Counted from the stretch's first letter, positions 18,250-28,384 are shown. The stretch is DNA of 64,000 nucleotides from Colwellia sp. (GCF_013214175.1 NZ_JABSPA010000012.1:73325-137324), one strand, 5' to 3'. A program made the numbers and translations. Notes: a model not told the origin generated them from the sequence alone.

Positions 18250-18528
18250 TTACTGACGACAGACAATAGCCGGATTAATATTGATCACACCCGCTTCGTT
18301 GATAGTGGCAATTTTGTCATTTTGCTTCAATATTGCCAGAGTAGTATCACCAAAGTTACGTACATAGGTGAGTAGGTAACCAAATTGTCCTAAGCTACAC
18401 ACCGCATATTGTTGGCTAAGGTTAAGTTTGTCCCATAAGGTGTCTTGATCGTAGCTCTGCTGTCTGCTGTCGGTTAAAAAAGCATTGATAGACCTTGATT
18501 CATTGTTCTGTATTAAGTTATTTAGCAT
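18250..18528 (-). CDS. Small hypothetical protein
   Basis: A 92-residue soluble protein (starts MLNNLIQNNESRSINAFLTD, ends IVCRQ) with no signal peptide, no membrane helix and no motif I recognise. AGG lies about 8 nt before the ATG. It stands alone between the scoAB terminator and the RND operon promoter, facing the other way. Codon use looks normal for the window and the sequence is protein-like (QQYAVCSLGQFGYLLTYV), so I think it is real, but function is unknown. Confidence 0.6.
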   Translation of the reverse strand: MLNNLIQNNESRSINAFLTDSRQQSYDQDTLWDKLNLSQQYAVCSLGQFGYLLTYVRNFGDTTLAILKQNDKIATINEAGVININPAIVCRQ

Positions 18529-18897
18529 GATTTTTACCTAACTCTTTAGCTAGTGGAGAGATAATAACCAATTATGACCGGTGACACTGTTGAGAATTGT
18601 TGGGCTGATGTTGCTTTTTGTACAGTCTATTTTGCTAACCAGTGCCGTTAAAATAAATAAAAATTTTGTTACCTTTCTCATGTGCTACTAATTTATTTAG
18701 GCTAAGTGGTTAAATACTTATCAATTAGTTAATTTGACAAAAATAATTATGAAAAACACTAACTTATTAGTTAAATTAACCAGTTTTGTTTGGGTTATAT
18801 TGTGTAATCAAGTGTAACTTACTGTTACATATGGAAAATGATTAAGTGGCATAGCCTGTGCTATTTTTAATGCAATATTAAAAATACGGAAATACCC
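18529..18897. other. Promoter region of the RND efflux operon
   Basis: AT-rich intergenic DNA holding both the hypothetical gene's and the RND operon's promoters. Near the operon end is the inverted repeat TGTAAC-N5-GTTACA (18813-18829), about 70 nt before the adaptor start, the right size for a repressor operator. No gene seen. Confidence 0.5.
18813..18829. promoter_or_regulatory. Candidate operator upstream of RND operon
   Basis: Perfect 6-bp arms TGTAAC and GTTACA with a 5-nt spacer, located in the likely core-promoter zone of the adaptor gene. No regulator gene is adjacent, so the binding protein is unknown. Confidence 0.4.
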
Positions 18898-20052
18898 ATG
18901 CTTACTTTTTCTAAAACATTATTTGCAAAAACATTAGCTTCAAAAAAATTACTACTTTCTTCTATGCTGCTTACCACTGTTTTTCTAACGGCTTGTTCAG
19001 AGCCAGAAGCTAAAGAAGAGCAGGAAATTGCAGAATTTGCCATACCAGTGATGGTGGCAAGTATCGAACGTAAAGATATTTCCTCAAACTTCCATACCAC
19101 AGCGACTCTTGAGTCTCGTAATGAAGCGGAGATTATCACCCGCGTTACAGGCATCATTGAAGAGCTAAGTGTTGAAGAAGGTGATTTTGTCGAAAAAGGT
19201 CAACTGCTTGCTAAAGTTGATGCCAGACGTTATCAATTAGCACTCGATAAAGCTGAAGCCGAGTTAGCGGGTTTTGAGCAGGAGTTAAAGCGTTTATCTT
19301 TAATGGCTGAAAAGCAACTGGTCAGTGCACAAGCATCAGATAAGTTGAAATATCAACATCGAGCTGCAGTAGCTGCGAAAGAGTTGGCTGCGCTAGACTT
19401 AAAGGATAGCCAAATTGTTGCACCAATATCAGGTTATATTTCTGAACGCTTTATCAAAACAGGCCACTTTACTCAAGGTTACCAAAAGCTATTTCATATT
19501 GTTGATCAATCAAGCTTACAAGCCGTGGTTTATTTACCTGAGCATAAGCTGAGCTATGTACAATTAGGACAACAGGCGGTATTACAGTTCAGTGCCCGTC
19601 AAGGTAAACAATTTGTTGCTCAGATACGTTCAATCTCGCCAGTAATCGACAGTCGCAGCGGTACCTTCAAAGTGATTTTATCCCTAGGTAATGACCACTT
19701 GCAGTTAAAGCCTGGTATGTTTGCACAAATAGCGCTGACTTTTGATACCCACCAAGACACCTTAACCATTCCAACAGATGCCATCATTACCCTTGATAAC
19801 ATAAGCAAAATTTACTTAGTAAAAGATAATAAAGCGGTAGAAGTGTTAATCAATAAAGGTTTTGTACAAGAGCAACTTACTGAAATAAGCGGCGAGTTAG
19901 ATGAAGGTGACATTGTGGTGGTTAATGGCCACCATAACCTTAAAGCCAATGCCTTGGTGGAAATTTTAAATGCCAAAGCCAGTGATGATGATGCTCTCGA
20001 GGATGAAGCACTAACTGATACTGATACTGCTATAGCAAAAACCACTAAATAG
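18898..20052 (+). CDS. RND efflux periplasmic adaptor (membrane fusion) lipoprotein
   Basis: A 384-residue HlyD/AcrA-type adaptor. The N-terminal signal ends in a lipobox LTAC with lipid-accepting Cys33, so it is tethered to the inner membrane. Biotinyl-lipoyl-like halves (EIITRVTGIIEELSVEEGDFVEKGQLLAKVD and IVAPISGYISERFIKTGHF) flank a short helical hairpin (about residues 115-155), then the beta-barrel and membrane-proximal domains follow. The C-terminus is an acidic, low-complexity tail (DDDALEDEALTDTDTAIA). It leads an operon with two permeases. No outer-membrane TolC-type channel is encoded here, so one is supplied from elsewhere. Substrates unknown. Confidence 0.92.
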   Translation: MLTFSKTLFAKTLASKKLLLSSMLLTTVFLTACSEPEAKEEQEIAEFAIPVMVASIERKDISSNFHTTATLESRNEAEIITRVTGIIEELSVEEGDFVEKGQLLAKVDARRYQLALDKAEAELAGFEQELKRLSLMAEKQLVSAQASDKLKYQHRAAVAAKELAALDLKDSQIVAPISGYISERFIKTGHFTQGYQKLFHIVDQSSLQAVVYLPEHKLSYVQLGQQAVLQFSARQGKQFVAQIRSISPVIDSRSGTFKVILSLGNDHLQLKPGMFAQIALTFDTHQDTLTIPTDAIITLDNISKIYLVKDNKAVEVLINKGFVQEQLTEISGELDEGDIVVVNGHHNLKANALVEILNAKASDDDALEDEALTDTDTAIAKTTK

Positions 20053-20065
20053 AGAGTCAAAGAGG

Positions 20066-20185
20066 ATGAATATTTTGATTGATAGACTGTTTTTTGTGGC
20101 TGCTAAACATCCAATAGCCACCCTATGTTTAATTTTTACTGCATTACTGATCAGTAGTGTAAATACCATTGGAGCCTTATCATGA
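20066..20185 (+). CDS. Putative 39-residue membrane mini-protein coupled to RND permease
   Basis: ATG at 20066 opens a 39-codon frame (MNILIDRLFFVAAKHPIATL, then a hydrophobic stretch CLIFTALLISSVNTIGALS) whose TGA overlaps the ATG of the first permease as ATGA. The translation has one clear membrane helix and looks like the first helix of an RND/MMPL-type permease (basic residues, then KHPIATL). It could be a leader controlling permease translation, a small accessory subunit or the remains of a duplicated permease start. AGAGG directly precedes the ATG, which is closer than ideal. Real translation is unproven. Confidence 0.45.
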   Translation: MNILIDRLFFVAAKHPIATLCLIFTALLISSVNTIGALS

Positions 20186-23100
20186 GTATTGTTGATGTAG
20201 CAATAAAACGTCCGGTCACGGTGTGGATGTTTACTTTTGCGGTAATGCTTTTTGGTTTAGTGGGTTTATCTCGTCTGGCGGTTAATCTATTACCTGATCT
20301 GTCATACCCAACGTTGACCGTGCGAACTAACTATACCGGCGCTGCTCCGGCAGAAATTGAGCAGTTAATTACCAAACCCATTGAAGAAGCTGTCGGTGTG
20401 GTAAAAGGCTTACGGAAAATAAGTTCAGTCTCTAAAGCAGGCCAGTCAGACGTGTTACTTGAGTTTGAGTGGGATGTTGCTATGGATATTACCAGCTTAG
20501 AAGTCAGAGAGAAACTTGACCTTATTAGTTTACCTCTTGATGTGCAAAAGCCACTGATTTTAAAGTTTAACCCGTCTTTAGATCCCATTATTCGTTTGGG
20601 TTTACAAACCTCAGATAATTCAGTAGCTGGCTTAACCAAGCTAAGAACCTATGCCGAATATGATGTTAAACGACAATTAGAGTCACTGCTTGGGGTGGCG
20701 TCGGTAAAATTAGGTGGTGGTCTAGAGCAAGAATATCAAGTGATTATTGATCAACACAAATTGGCGCAGCTTAACTTAAGTAGCCAAGAGATAATTAATA
20801 GAATTAATGCCGAGAATATAAATATTTCAGCAGGTAAATTAATTGAGGGTAATACCCAATACCTAGTACGCACGCTGAATCAATTTACCGATATCCGTCA
20901 AATTGGCGAGTTGGTGGTTTATCGTGAAAACGGACAAATTATCACCCTAAACGATATTGCCACCATAGTTGATGGTTACAAAGAACGTACCGATGTGACT
21001 CGTATTAATGCTGTTGAAGCGGTTGAGTTAGCCATCTATAAAGAAGGTGACGCTAATACGGTACAAGTGGCTAAATTAATCAATAATAAACTCGACGCTA
21101 TCAATAAATCATTAGGCGATCGTTATCAATTAACTGTGGTCTATGATCAATCAACCTTTATTTCTAATGCCATTAGCGAAGTGAAATCAGCGGCGTTAAT
21201 TGGTGGCTTGCTGGCCATGTTAATCTTGTATCTGTTTTTACGTTCGATTATCCCAACACTCATTATTTCACTGTCAATCCCGGTCTCTGTTATTGCTACC
21301 TTTAACATGATGTACGGCAATGGCATCAGTCTTAATATTATGTCTCTTGGCGGTATTGCCTTAGCAACGGGCTTATTGGTTGATAATGCCATCGTGGTGC
21401 TGGAAAATATTGCCCGTTATAAAGAGCAGGGCTTGAGTGCTGTTGAAGCGGCTAGAAAAGGTACTAAAGAAGTGAGTGGCGCAATTATAGCCTCGACATT
21501 AACGACGCTGGCTGTTTTTGTGCCGTTAATTTTTGTCGAAGGTGTAGCCGGCCAACTCTTTGCCGATCAAGCGATGACAGTTGCCTTTGCCTTAATTGCC
21601 TCATTAATTGTCGCCTTAACATTGATTCCTATGCTAGCTTCAAGACAGGCCTCTCAAGAGAGAGAAGAAAGCGAAACAAGTAGCAATGCTGGAAGTAATG
21701 CCAAAAACAGTACCACAAACAATGCTGCTGTTGATGACAGTAAAACTAGTTTTAAAGCACTAGTTTGGTATAAAAAAATAACTTTTATTTTAACCTTGCC
21801 ACTTAAGCTGGTCTTTATTTGGTTGCCAATGTTGATTACCCGTATTGTGCTGTTGGCTTTTCATGGCGTGAATAAGGTTGCTTCCTTTGTAATGAAGCCA
21901 CTCACTGCCGGCTTTAACTTTATCTTTGATAAGTTCGCTTCCCTCTATAGTAAATCGTTAACATTTGCCTTGAAACATGGCGTTGCTACATTATTGATAA
22001 GCTTGACCTTTGCTGGCTCTGCATTTTTCATATTACCTAAAATTGGCGTGGAATTATTACCGCCGTTGGCACAAGGAGAATTTTACCTTGAACTTGAGCT
22101 TGCTCCGGGTACACCACTGGCCGTAACCGACCGCACCATCAATAAAATAGCTAAACAATTACAACAAGATAAGCGAATTAAAAGTACCTACTCATTAACC
22201 GGGCGCGGTAGCTTGATGACCAGTAATGCTGATAAAGGTGGAGAACATCAGGCTAGATTGCAAATTATGCTACATGACAGTCAAAATGAAGCGCAAGTCA
22301 TGGCTGATATTCGTCAATATACACAAAAGCTTGTTGGCGCGACCACGCAATTAAATCAACCAGAGTTGTTTACTTTTAGTAAACCAATCAGCATTGAATT
22401 AGCAAGTTATGATCTGGACTTGTTATCAAGCTACAGCAAACGTTTAACACAATTGATGCAGCAAGACCCACAGTTTGTCGACGTAGCGAATAGCCAACGT
22501 CAAGGTCAGCCAGAGTTAGCCATACATTTTAACCAGAAGAAAATTGCCCAGCTAGGTTTAAACTCCCCTGATATCGCCAGACTTGTCGCGGTTAAAATCG
22601 GCGGTAATATAGCCAGTAAATATACCTTACTTGATCGCAAGATAGATATATTAGTGCGTAGCGATAAAAAGCAACGAGACTCCATTGGTGATTTAAGAGA
22701 GCTGGTTGTTAACCCTAATGATGATTTCCCTATCACCCTAGAAAGTATCAGTAATATTGTCGAGACAGTTGGCCCCGCGCAAATTAATCGTATTAATCAA
22801 CAACGTGTTGCCGTTATTAGCGCAAATATTGCTATGGGCGATCAAAATAGTGCCTTAGCTCGGGCGAATGAGTTAATAAAACAACTAAAACTGCCGCTAA
22901 CTGTCATACCAACTTTTGGTGGCCAAAGTGAAGAAATGCAGCAGTCATTTACTTCTATGCTGATGGCATTAACCTTGGCAGTATTTTTAGTTTACTTAGT
23001 GATGGCATCTCAGTTTGAGTCGTTATTACAGCCATTATTAATCTTGTTCAGTGTACCGTTAGCAGCTGTTGGCTCTATTTATGGCTTATATTTATTTGGC

Positions 23101-23514
23101 AGCAATATCAGTGTCATCGTCTTTATTGGTTTGATCATGTTAGCGGGGATTGTCGTTAATAATGCCATTGTCTTATTGGATAGGATCAACCAACTACGCG
23201 AACAAGGCTTGGATAAAATTAGCTCGATAAAGCAGGCTGCTGAGTCTCGCTTACGTCCTATTATAATGACAACATTGACCACGGCCCTTGGTCTGCTTCC
23301 TATGGCCTTAGGCATGGGGGAGGGCTCTGAACTTAGAACTCCAATGGCGATTACCGTTATCAGTGGTTTACTTTGCTCAACGTTATTAACCTTAGTGGTT
23401 TTACCTGTGCTGTATCAGTTATTCGATAATAAGAAGTTTGCTGAAGGCGTTGAGACGGTTGCAGGTAATAATGCACCTGGAATAAACCCATTAGTGGAGC
23501 CTCAAAATGTCTAA
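20182..23514 (+). CDS. RND efflux permease, first of two
   Basis: A 1110-residue inner-membrane proton-driven pump of the HAE/AcrB superfamily (ACR_tran), with 12 helices, two large periplasmic loops and the usual opening SIVDVAIKRPVTVWMFTFAVML. GGAG lies 8 nt before the ATG. The TM4 motif reads GLLVDNAIVVLEN, so the second Asp of the classical LVDD pair is Asn. Between helices 6 and 7 (about residues 485-590) is a Ser/Asn-rich stretch plus extra hydrophobic sequence that lengthens the protein by about 70 residues over relatives. It overlaps the next permease gene by 8 nt. MdtBC-like hetero-trimers are a precedent for such pairs. Confidence 0.92.
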   Translation: MSIVDVAIKRPVTVWMFTFAVMLFGLVGLSRLAVNLLPDLSYPTLTVRTNYTGAAPAEIEQLITKPIEEAVGVVKGLRKISSVSKAGQSDVLLEFEWDVAMDITSLEVREKLDLISLPLDVQKPLILKFNPSLDPIIRLGLQTSDNSVAGLTKLRTYAEYDVKRQLESLLGVASVKLGGGLEQEYQVIIDQHKLAQLNLSSQEIINRINAENINISAGKLIEGNTQYLVRTLNQFTDIRQIGELVVYRENGQIITLNDIATIVDGYKERTDVTRINAVEAVELAIYKEGDANTVQVAKLINNKLDAINKSLGDRYQLTVVYDQSTFISNAISEVKSAALIGGLLAMLILYLFLRSIIPTLIISLSIPVSVIATFNMMYGNGISLNIMSLGGIALATGLLVDNAIVVLENIARYKEQGLSAVEAARKGTKEVSGAIIASTLTTLAVFVPLIFVEGVAGQLFADQAMTVAFALIASLIVALTLIPMLASRQASQEREESETSSNAGSNAKNSTTNNAAVDDSKTSFKALVWYKKITFILTLPLKLVFIWLPMLITRIVLLAFHGVNKVASFVMKPLTAGFNFIFDKFASLYSKSLTFALKHGVATLLISLTFAGSAFFILPKIGVELLPPLAQGEFYLELELAPGTPLAVTDRTINKIAKQLQQDKRIKSTYSLTGRGSLMTSNADKGGEHQARLQIMLHDSQNEAQVMADIRQYTQKLVGATTQLNQPELFTFSKPISIELASYDLDLLSSYSKRLTQLMQQDPQFVDVANSQRQGQPELAIHFNQKKIAQLGLNSPDIARLVAVKIGGNIASKYTLLDRKIDILVRSDKKQRDSIGDLRELVVNPNDDFPITLESISNIVETVGPAQINRINQQRVAVISANIAMGDQNSALARANELIKQLKLPLTVIPTFGGQSEEMQQSFTSMLMALTLAVFLVYLVMASQFESLLQPLLILFSVPLAAVGSIYGLYLFGSNISVIVFIGLIMLAGIVVNNAIVLLDRINQLREQGLDKISSIKQAAESRLRPIIMTTLTTALGLLPMALGMGEGSELRTPMAITVISGLLCSTLLTLVVLPVLYQLFDNKKFAEGVETVAGNNAPGINPLVEPQNV

Positions 23515-26500
23515 TAGCAAGTTCAACTTAACGGCGCTGGCTATTAAGAAGCCAGTAACCACCTTTATGCTTTGTCTCACTATGTTGATGATGGGCATGG
23601 CTGCAACTCAGTTACTGCCTCTGGAGAAATGGCCAGGTATAGACATTCCCGAAATGATGATCAGTGCGCCATATCAAGCATCAACGCCAGCAGAAGTAGA
23701 GCGTTTAGTAACCAAACCGCTTGAAGAGGCACTGGCAACTATGGGCGGCATACAGCGACTCAGTTCTCGCTCAACAGAACATGGCGCAGAAATAAGTATT
23801 GAAGTTGCATGGGAAAGTAGCCTAACGGGTAAATCGATAGAAGCGCGGGAAAAAATTGATGCGGTGCGGCATTTATTACCGGAAGATTTACAACGGGTGT
23901 TTGTCTATCAATTTTCTACCGCAGATATGCCTATTTTAACATTACGTATTTCCAGTGAACGTGAATTACAAAATAGCTTTCAACTGCTTAATAATTATTT
24001 GAAAAAGCCACTTGAGCGCATGTCAGGGGTTTCAAAAGTTGAGCTTTATGGCGTAGATCAACGACAAATTTCTATCCGGTTAATAAGTGAAAGAATGGCA
24101 AGTCACAATGTTGATGTTAGACAGTTAACACAAATACTGCAGGCGCATAACTTTACTATAAATGCCGGTTCGCTAAAGTCAGCAACCAACACTATTCGCA
24201 TCAGTCCGAAAGGAGAGTTTACCCAGTTAAATGATATTAGAGAGTTGATGGTTAAAGATAATGTTTATCTTGGTGATGTGGCCCAGGTGCTATTTGAGCA
24301 GCCAGAAAGAATCGACGGTCGACACTTAGATAGAAGTTACGCCATCGGTGTCAATATTTTTAAAGAGTCTAGCGCTAACCTAGTTGATGTTGCCGGCCGA
24401 GTGGTTAGTGCCGTTGATGAAATATCTAATAGTCCTCAGTTTAATGGCATCAATATTTTTATGATGGAGGACCAGGCGAAAGGGGTAACCGATTCTTTGT
24501 CTGATTTATTGATGGCCGGTGGCATTGGCGCCACATTGTCATTTATTGTGCTATTTCTATTTCTGCGCAACACTACCGCCACTATTTTAGTGGTTGCTTC
24601 CGTGCCTTTTTCAATTTGTATAACCTTAGCTGTGATGTACTTTTTAGGTTACACACTCAATATTCTATCAATGATGGGGCTATTATTAGCGGTCGGTATG
24701 TTGGTTGATAATTCTGTGGTGATCACTGAATCTATCGCTGCGGAGCACCGCAATAATCCTGCAAGTACTAAACAAGAAAAAATTGACAATATATTGCGCG
24801 GTGTTGATAAAGTCTCGTTAGCGGTAATGACGGGTACACTAACCACAATGATAGTGTTTTTGCCCAATATCATTGGCGAAAAAGTACAATTGACGGTTTT
24901 CTTAGAGCATGTCGCTATCGCCATTTGTATATCATTAGCGGCATCATTATTGATTGCCAAAACCTTATTACCCTTGCTGTTAAGTAAGATGCCACTAGAA
25001 AGTCTGGCAGCAAAACCTAGCAAGGCAACAATAAAAAAACTGGCAAATAAATCGACTAACACATCGTCTAATTCAATGGCTAATCAAGAGAACAGTGCCG
25101 CAGGTGATAAAGGCAGTATGCGCTACAAAAAAAGCCTGTCATGGGTATTAGCGCATCCTAAAATCACTGGCTTTTGTGCATTGTTGATTTTAGCCAGTAC
25201 GGCAATCCCTATGGGCGTGATTACTTCAGACAATAATGACAATCAAGACGGTACTCGTTTGTTTATGCGTTACCACGTCGAAGGTCAGTTTCCACTTGAG
25301 CATGTCGAAGCTATGGTCAATCGCATGGAAGAATACTTATATAAACATAAAGAAGAATTCTATATTGACTCTGTTTACAGTTACTACAGTGGTGAACGTG
25401 CCTCTTCGACTTTATTGTTGAAAGAAAGTCGCGATATTTCAATGAATGAATTGAAAGAGCGTATTCGAGAAAATATGCCGGTATTTGCTGAAGCTAAACC
25501 CGACTTTGGTTGGCGCAGTGCTAAAAGTGGCGGCGTAAGTGTCACCTTATTGGGTGCCTCAACTGAAATGTTGATGACACTCTCTGAGCAAATCGTACCG
25601 GTGCTTGCCCATGTTGACGGTTTAACGGATGTAAAAAGTGATGTCTCGCAACATCAAAAAGAAATGGTGGTGGTCATTGACAGATTTAAAGCGAATCAAT
25701 TGGGGCTTGATTCTCGGCAAGTGGCGCAAATAGTCGGTACAGCATTACGTGGACTTGAACTGCGTAGTTTTCGTCATGATCCCAATGGCGAAGTTAATAT
25801 TCGTCTACTTTATGATGAACGCCTTAAGTACTCGTTAAATCAGTTGAAAAAATTGCCTATTACCGAAATTGATGGCCAAACTATTAGTTTAGAAAGTGTT
25901 GCTCAATTTAAGGTTCAGCCAAGGCTATCGGCAATTTATCGTGAAGAGCGACAAACTGCATTGACCATAGGGGCCAACATGAATGACATCACCATGGAGC
26001 AAGCACAAGAGCGTATTGAGCAGGCCATGGATACCTTGAATTTACCTACGGGTTACACCTGGAAGTTGGGGCGAGGTTTTAATCGTCAGCAACAAGAGGA
26101 AAATATTATGCTGGTGAATATGCTGTTAGCTTTAGCGATGATTTACATCGTGATGGCGGCTTTATTTGAGTCGTTATTATTACCAGCGGCTATTATTAGC
26201 TCTATTTTATATTCAATTGTCGGTGTCTTTTGGTTCTTCCTGCTTACTGGTAGCAGTATGTCGGTGATGGGAATGATTGGAATTTTGATATTAATGGGCA
26301 TAGTGGTCAATAATGGTATTGTGCTCATCGATCAAATAAATCAGATGTCGCCAAAAATTGATGAGTTGGAAACAGTGATTGCCGATATTTGTATTACTCG
26401 ACTGCGCCCAGTGTTAATGACGGTAGCAACGACAGTATTAGGTATGGTGCCACTTGCGCTAGGCTCAACTCAAATTGGCGGAGATGGCCCATCTTATGCG

Positions 26501-26659
26501 CCTTTAGCTGTGGCAATTATTGGCGGTTTAACCTTCTCAACAGTGACCAGTTTATACCTAGTTCCTTGGTGTTACTTGATGTTTAGTCGGTTGGCGAGAA
26601 ACTCAAGCATTGGCTTTAATAAGGCCAATAGCTTTGCTAAGCGTATTGCCAAGGTGTAA
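23507..26659 (+). CDS. RND efflux permease, second of two
   Basis: A 1050-residue AcrB-superfamily permease, distinct in sequence from its upstream partner. Opening NLTALAIKKPVTTFMLCLTML, TM4 motif VGMLVDNSVVITES (again Asp-Asn rather than Asp-Asp), and a central linker at about residues 505-545 (KPSKATIKKLANKSTNTSSN). Its start lies within the end of the first permease gene with GGAG as ribosome site, so both are made in step and may form a mixed trimer served by the single adaptor. Terminator downstream. Substrate not deducible. Confidence 0.92.
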   Translation: MSNSKFNLTALAIKKPVTTFMLCLTMLMMGMAATQLLPLEKWPGIDIPEMMISAPYQASTPAEVERLVTKPLEEALATMGGIQRLSSRSTEHGAEISIEVAWESSLTGKSIEAREKIDAVRHLLPEDLQRVFVYQFSTADMPILTLRISSERELQNSFQLLNNYLKKPLERMSGVSKVELYGVDQRQISIRLISERMASHNVDVRQLTQILQAHNFTINAGSLKSATNTIRISPKGEFTQLNDIRELMVKDNVYLGDVAQVLFEQPERIDGRHLDRSYAIGVNIFKESSANLVDVAGRVVSAVDEISNSPQFNGINIFMMEDQAKGVTDSLSDLLMAGGIGATLSFIVLFLFLRNTTATILVVASVPFSICITLAVMYFLGYTLNILSMMGLLLAVGMLVDNSVVITESIAAEHRNNPASTKQEKIDNILRGVDKVSLAVMTGTLTTMIVFLPNIIGEKVQLTVFLEHVAIAICISLAASLLIAKTLLPLLLSKMPLESLAAKPSKATIKKLANKSTNTSSNSMANQENSAAGDKGSMRYKKSLSWVLAHPKITGFCALLILASTAIPMGVITSDNNDNQDGTRLFMRYHVEGQFPLEHVEAMVNRMEEYLYKHKEEFYIDSVYSYYSGERASSTLLLKESRDISMNELKERIRENMPVFAEAKPDFGWRSAKSGGVSVTLLGASTEMLMTLSEQIVPVLAHVDGLTDVKSDVSQHQKEMVVVIDRFKANQLGLDSRQVAQIVGTALRGLELRSFRHDPNGEVNIRLLYDERLKYSLNQLKKLPITEIDGQTISLESVAQFKVQPRLSAIYREERQTALTIGANMNDITMEQAQERIEQAMDTLNLPTGYTWKLGRGFNRQQQEENIMLVNMLLALAMIYIVMAALFESLLLPAAIISSILYSIVGVFWFFLLTGSSMSVMGMIGILILMGIVVNNGIVLIDQINQMSPKIDELETVIADICITRLRPVLMTVATTVLGMVPLALGSTQIGGDGPSYAPLAVAIIGGLTFSTVTSLYLVPWCYLMFSRLARNSSIGFNKANSFAKRIAKV

Positions 26660-26715
26660 TAAAAACGGGATAAACCATTTTAGGGTAAGTATTCACTGTT
26701 TTTATTTTGAATAAG

Positions 26716-26752
26716 AAAAAGCCAGTAAAGCTAATGCATTACTGGCTTTTTT
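26716..26752 (+). terminator. Rho-independent terminator after RND operon
   Basis: Stem AAAAAGCCAGTAA with TTACTGGCTTTTT around an 11-nt loop, followed by more T, about 55 nt after the permease stop. The A-rich 5' arm lets it work for the convergent small gene as well. Confidence 0.85.
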
Positions 26753-26770
26753 ATTGATTTTAATAATGAC

Positions 26771-26938
26771 TTATTCTGAGTTTTTCTCTGCTTCAGCTTG
26801 TTCCCGGCGTTTTGCTTCTTCAATACGCCATGTTTGTAATTCAGCGTAATAGCCATCCCATACACAGGGATTACAGGCACCACCACCACAACAATCGTCA
26901 TCGGCAGGCGCTAGGGGTTTTTCATTGGGATTGGACAT
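26771..26938 (-). CDS. Oxidoreductase-like N-terminal domain protein, 55 residues
   Basis: Short frame between the RND terminator and the accBC terminator, reading MSNPNEKPLAPADDDCCGGG then ACNPCVWDGYYAELQTW, ending in an Arg/Glu/Ala-rich helix (IEEAKRREQAEAEKNSE). The CC-GGG-C-x-x-C-VWD-xYxxEL pattern is the hallmark of the small Oxidored-like family (PF09791 in my memory), found as stand-alone proteins in proteobacteria and fused to oxidoreductases in eukaryotes. The four cysteines may bind a metal. Function unknown. No obvious ribosome site upstream. Confidence 0.8.
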   Translation of the reverse strand: MSNPNEKPLAPADDDCCGGGACNPCVWDGYYAELQTWRIEEAKRREQAEAEKNSE

Positions 26939-26985
26939 AAGCTTTGTTAACTCAAATAAGTGAAATATTTACCAGGCTAGAATAA

Positions 26986-27013
26986 CAAAAAAGCCCTGCA
27001 ATTGCAGGGCTTT
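26986..27013 (-). terminator. Rho-independent terminator of accB-accC
   Basis: Perfect hairpin AAAGCCCTGCA/TGCAGGGCTTT (26990-27013), with a T-run on the minus strand, 24 nt past the accC stop codon. Confidence 0.88.
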
Positions 27014-27037
27014 GTTTAATAGCTAATTGAGTGTTAG

Positions 27038-28384
27038 TTAGTCAAGTTCAGCTAACTTATGCTCTAAGTAATGAATGTTAGCACCACCATTTACAAAACC
27101 TTGATCACTTAAAATATCTTGATGTAAGGTAATGTTGGTTTTTATGCCATCAATCACTAATTCTGCTAAGGCATTACGCATACGCGCAATTGCAACATCA
27201 CGGTTATCACCCCAAGTGATTAGCTTACCAATCATAGAGTCGTAATGTGGCGGCACAGAATAACCTGCATAAATGTGAGAGTCCCAACGTACGCCTAAAC
27301 CACCTGGTGGGTGGAAACGAGTGATTTTACCCGGTGAAGGGATAAAAGTACGAGGATCTTCAGCATTGATACGACACTCAATTGAGTGACCTGAAATTTT
27401 GATATCATCTTGCGTATAAGATAACGGTTGACCAGCAGCAACACGTAGTTGCTCTTTGATCAAATCTACACCGGTGATCATTTCAGTTACTGGATGTTCA
27501 ACCTGAATACGGGTATTCATTTCAATGAAGTAGAATTCACCATTTTCATACAAGAATTCAAAAGTACCCGCGCCGCGGTAGTTAATGTCAATACAAGCTT
27601 TACAACAACGCTCACCAATTTTAGCGCGCATTTCAGGGGTAATACCTGGTGCAGGAGCTTCCTCTACTACTTTTTGATGACGACGTTGCATTGAACAATC
27701 ACGCTCACCTAAATGAATTGCAGCGCCTTTGCCGTCAGCCATTATTTGAATTTCAACATGACGTGGATTTTCAAGGAATTTTTCCATGTAAACCATGTCA
27801 TTTTTGAAAATAGTACCAGCTTCTTTTTTGGTTAAGGCAATAGACTCAACCAATTCTTCTTCACTGCGCACTACGCGCATACCGCGACCACCACCACCAC
27901 CAGCCGCTTTAATGATTACTGGGTAACCGATACGTTTAGCATGGGCTTTGTTTGCTGCTTCATCTTCAGTCAATGGACCGTCAGAGCCAGGTACACATGG
28001 CACACCGGCAATTTTCATTGCTTTGATAGCTTGAACTTTATCACCCATGATACGGATGCTTTCTGCTTTTGGACCGATAAAGGCAAAACCAGAATTTTCA
28101 ACTTGTTCAGCAAAATCAGCATTTTCTGCTAAAAAGCCATAACCGGGATGAATAGCAACAGCATTGGTTACTTCTGCTGCGGTAATGATTGCCGGTATAT
28201 TAAGATAGCTATCAGGTGCAGGTGCTTTACCAATACAAATGGTTTCATCCGCTAATAAAACGTGTTTAAGGTTCTTATCAGCCGTTGAATGAACAGCGAC
28301 AGTTTTGATACCAAGCTCTTTACAAGCGCGCAATATTCTTAAGGCAATTTCGCCACGATTGGCGATAACAACTTTCTCTAACAT
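27038..28384 (-). CDS. accC: Acetyl-CoA carboxylase, biotin carboxylase subunit
   Basis: A 448-residue ATP-grasp enzyme that carboxylates the biotin on AccB, the first step of fatty-acid synthesis. Begins [20 protein letters not shown]. The glycine-rich ATP loop [49 protein letters not shown] and the catalytic [14 protein letters not shown] are all present. Length and order are standard. Downstream of accB with a 45-nt gap, the universal proteobacterial arrangement. Confidence 0.97.
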   Translation of the reverse strand: MLEKVVIANRGEIALRILRACKELGIKTVAVHSTADKNLKHVLLADETICIGKAPAPDSYLNIPAIITAAEVTNAVAIHPGYGFLAENADFAEQVENSGFAFIGPKAESIRIMGDKVQAIKAMKIAGVPCVPGSDGPLTEDEAANKAHAKRIGYPVIIKAAGGGGGRGMRVVRSEEELVESIALTKKEAGTIFKNDMVYMEKFLENPRHVEIQIMADGKGAAIHLGERDCSMQRRHQKVVEEAPAPGITPEMRAKIGERCCKACIDINYRGAGTFEFLYENGEFYFIEMNTRIQVEHPVTEMITGVDLIKEQLRVAAGQPLSYTQDDIKISGHSIECRINAEDPRTFIPSPGKITRFHPPGGLGVRWDSHIYAGYSVPPHYDSMIGKLITWGDNRDVAIARMRNALAELVIDGIKTNITLHQDILSDQGFVNGGANIHYLEHKLAELD

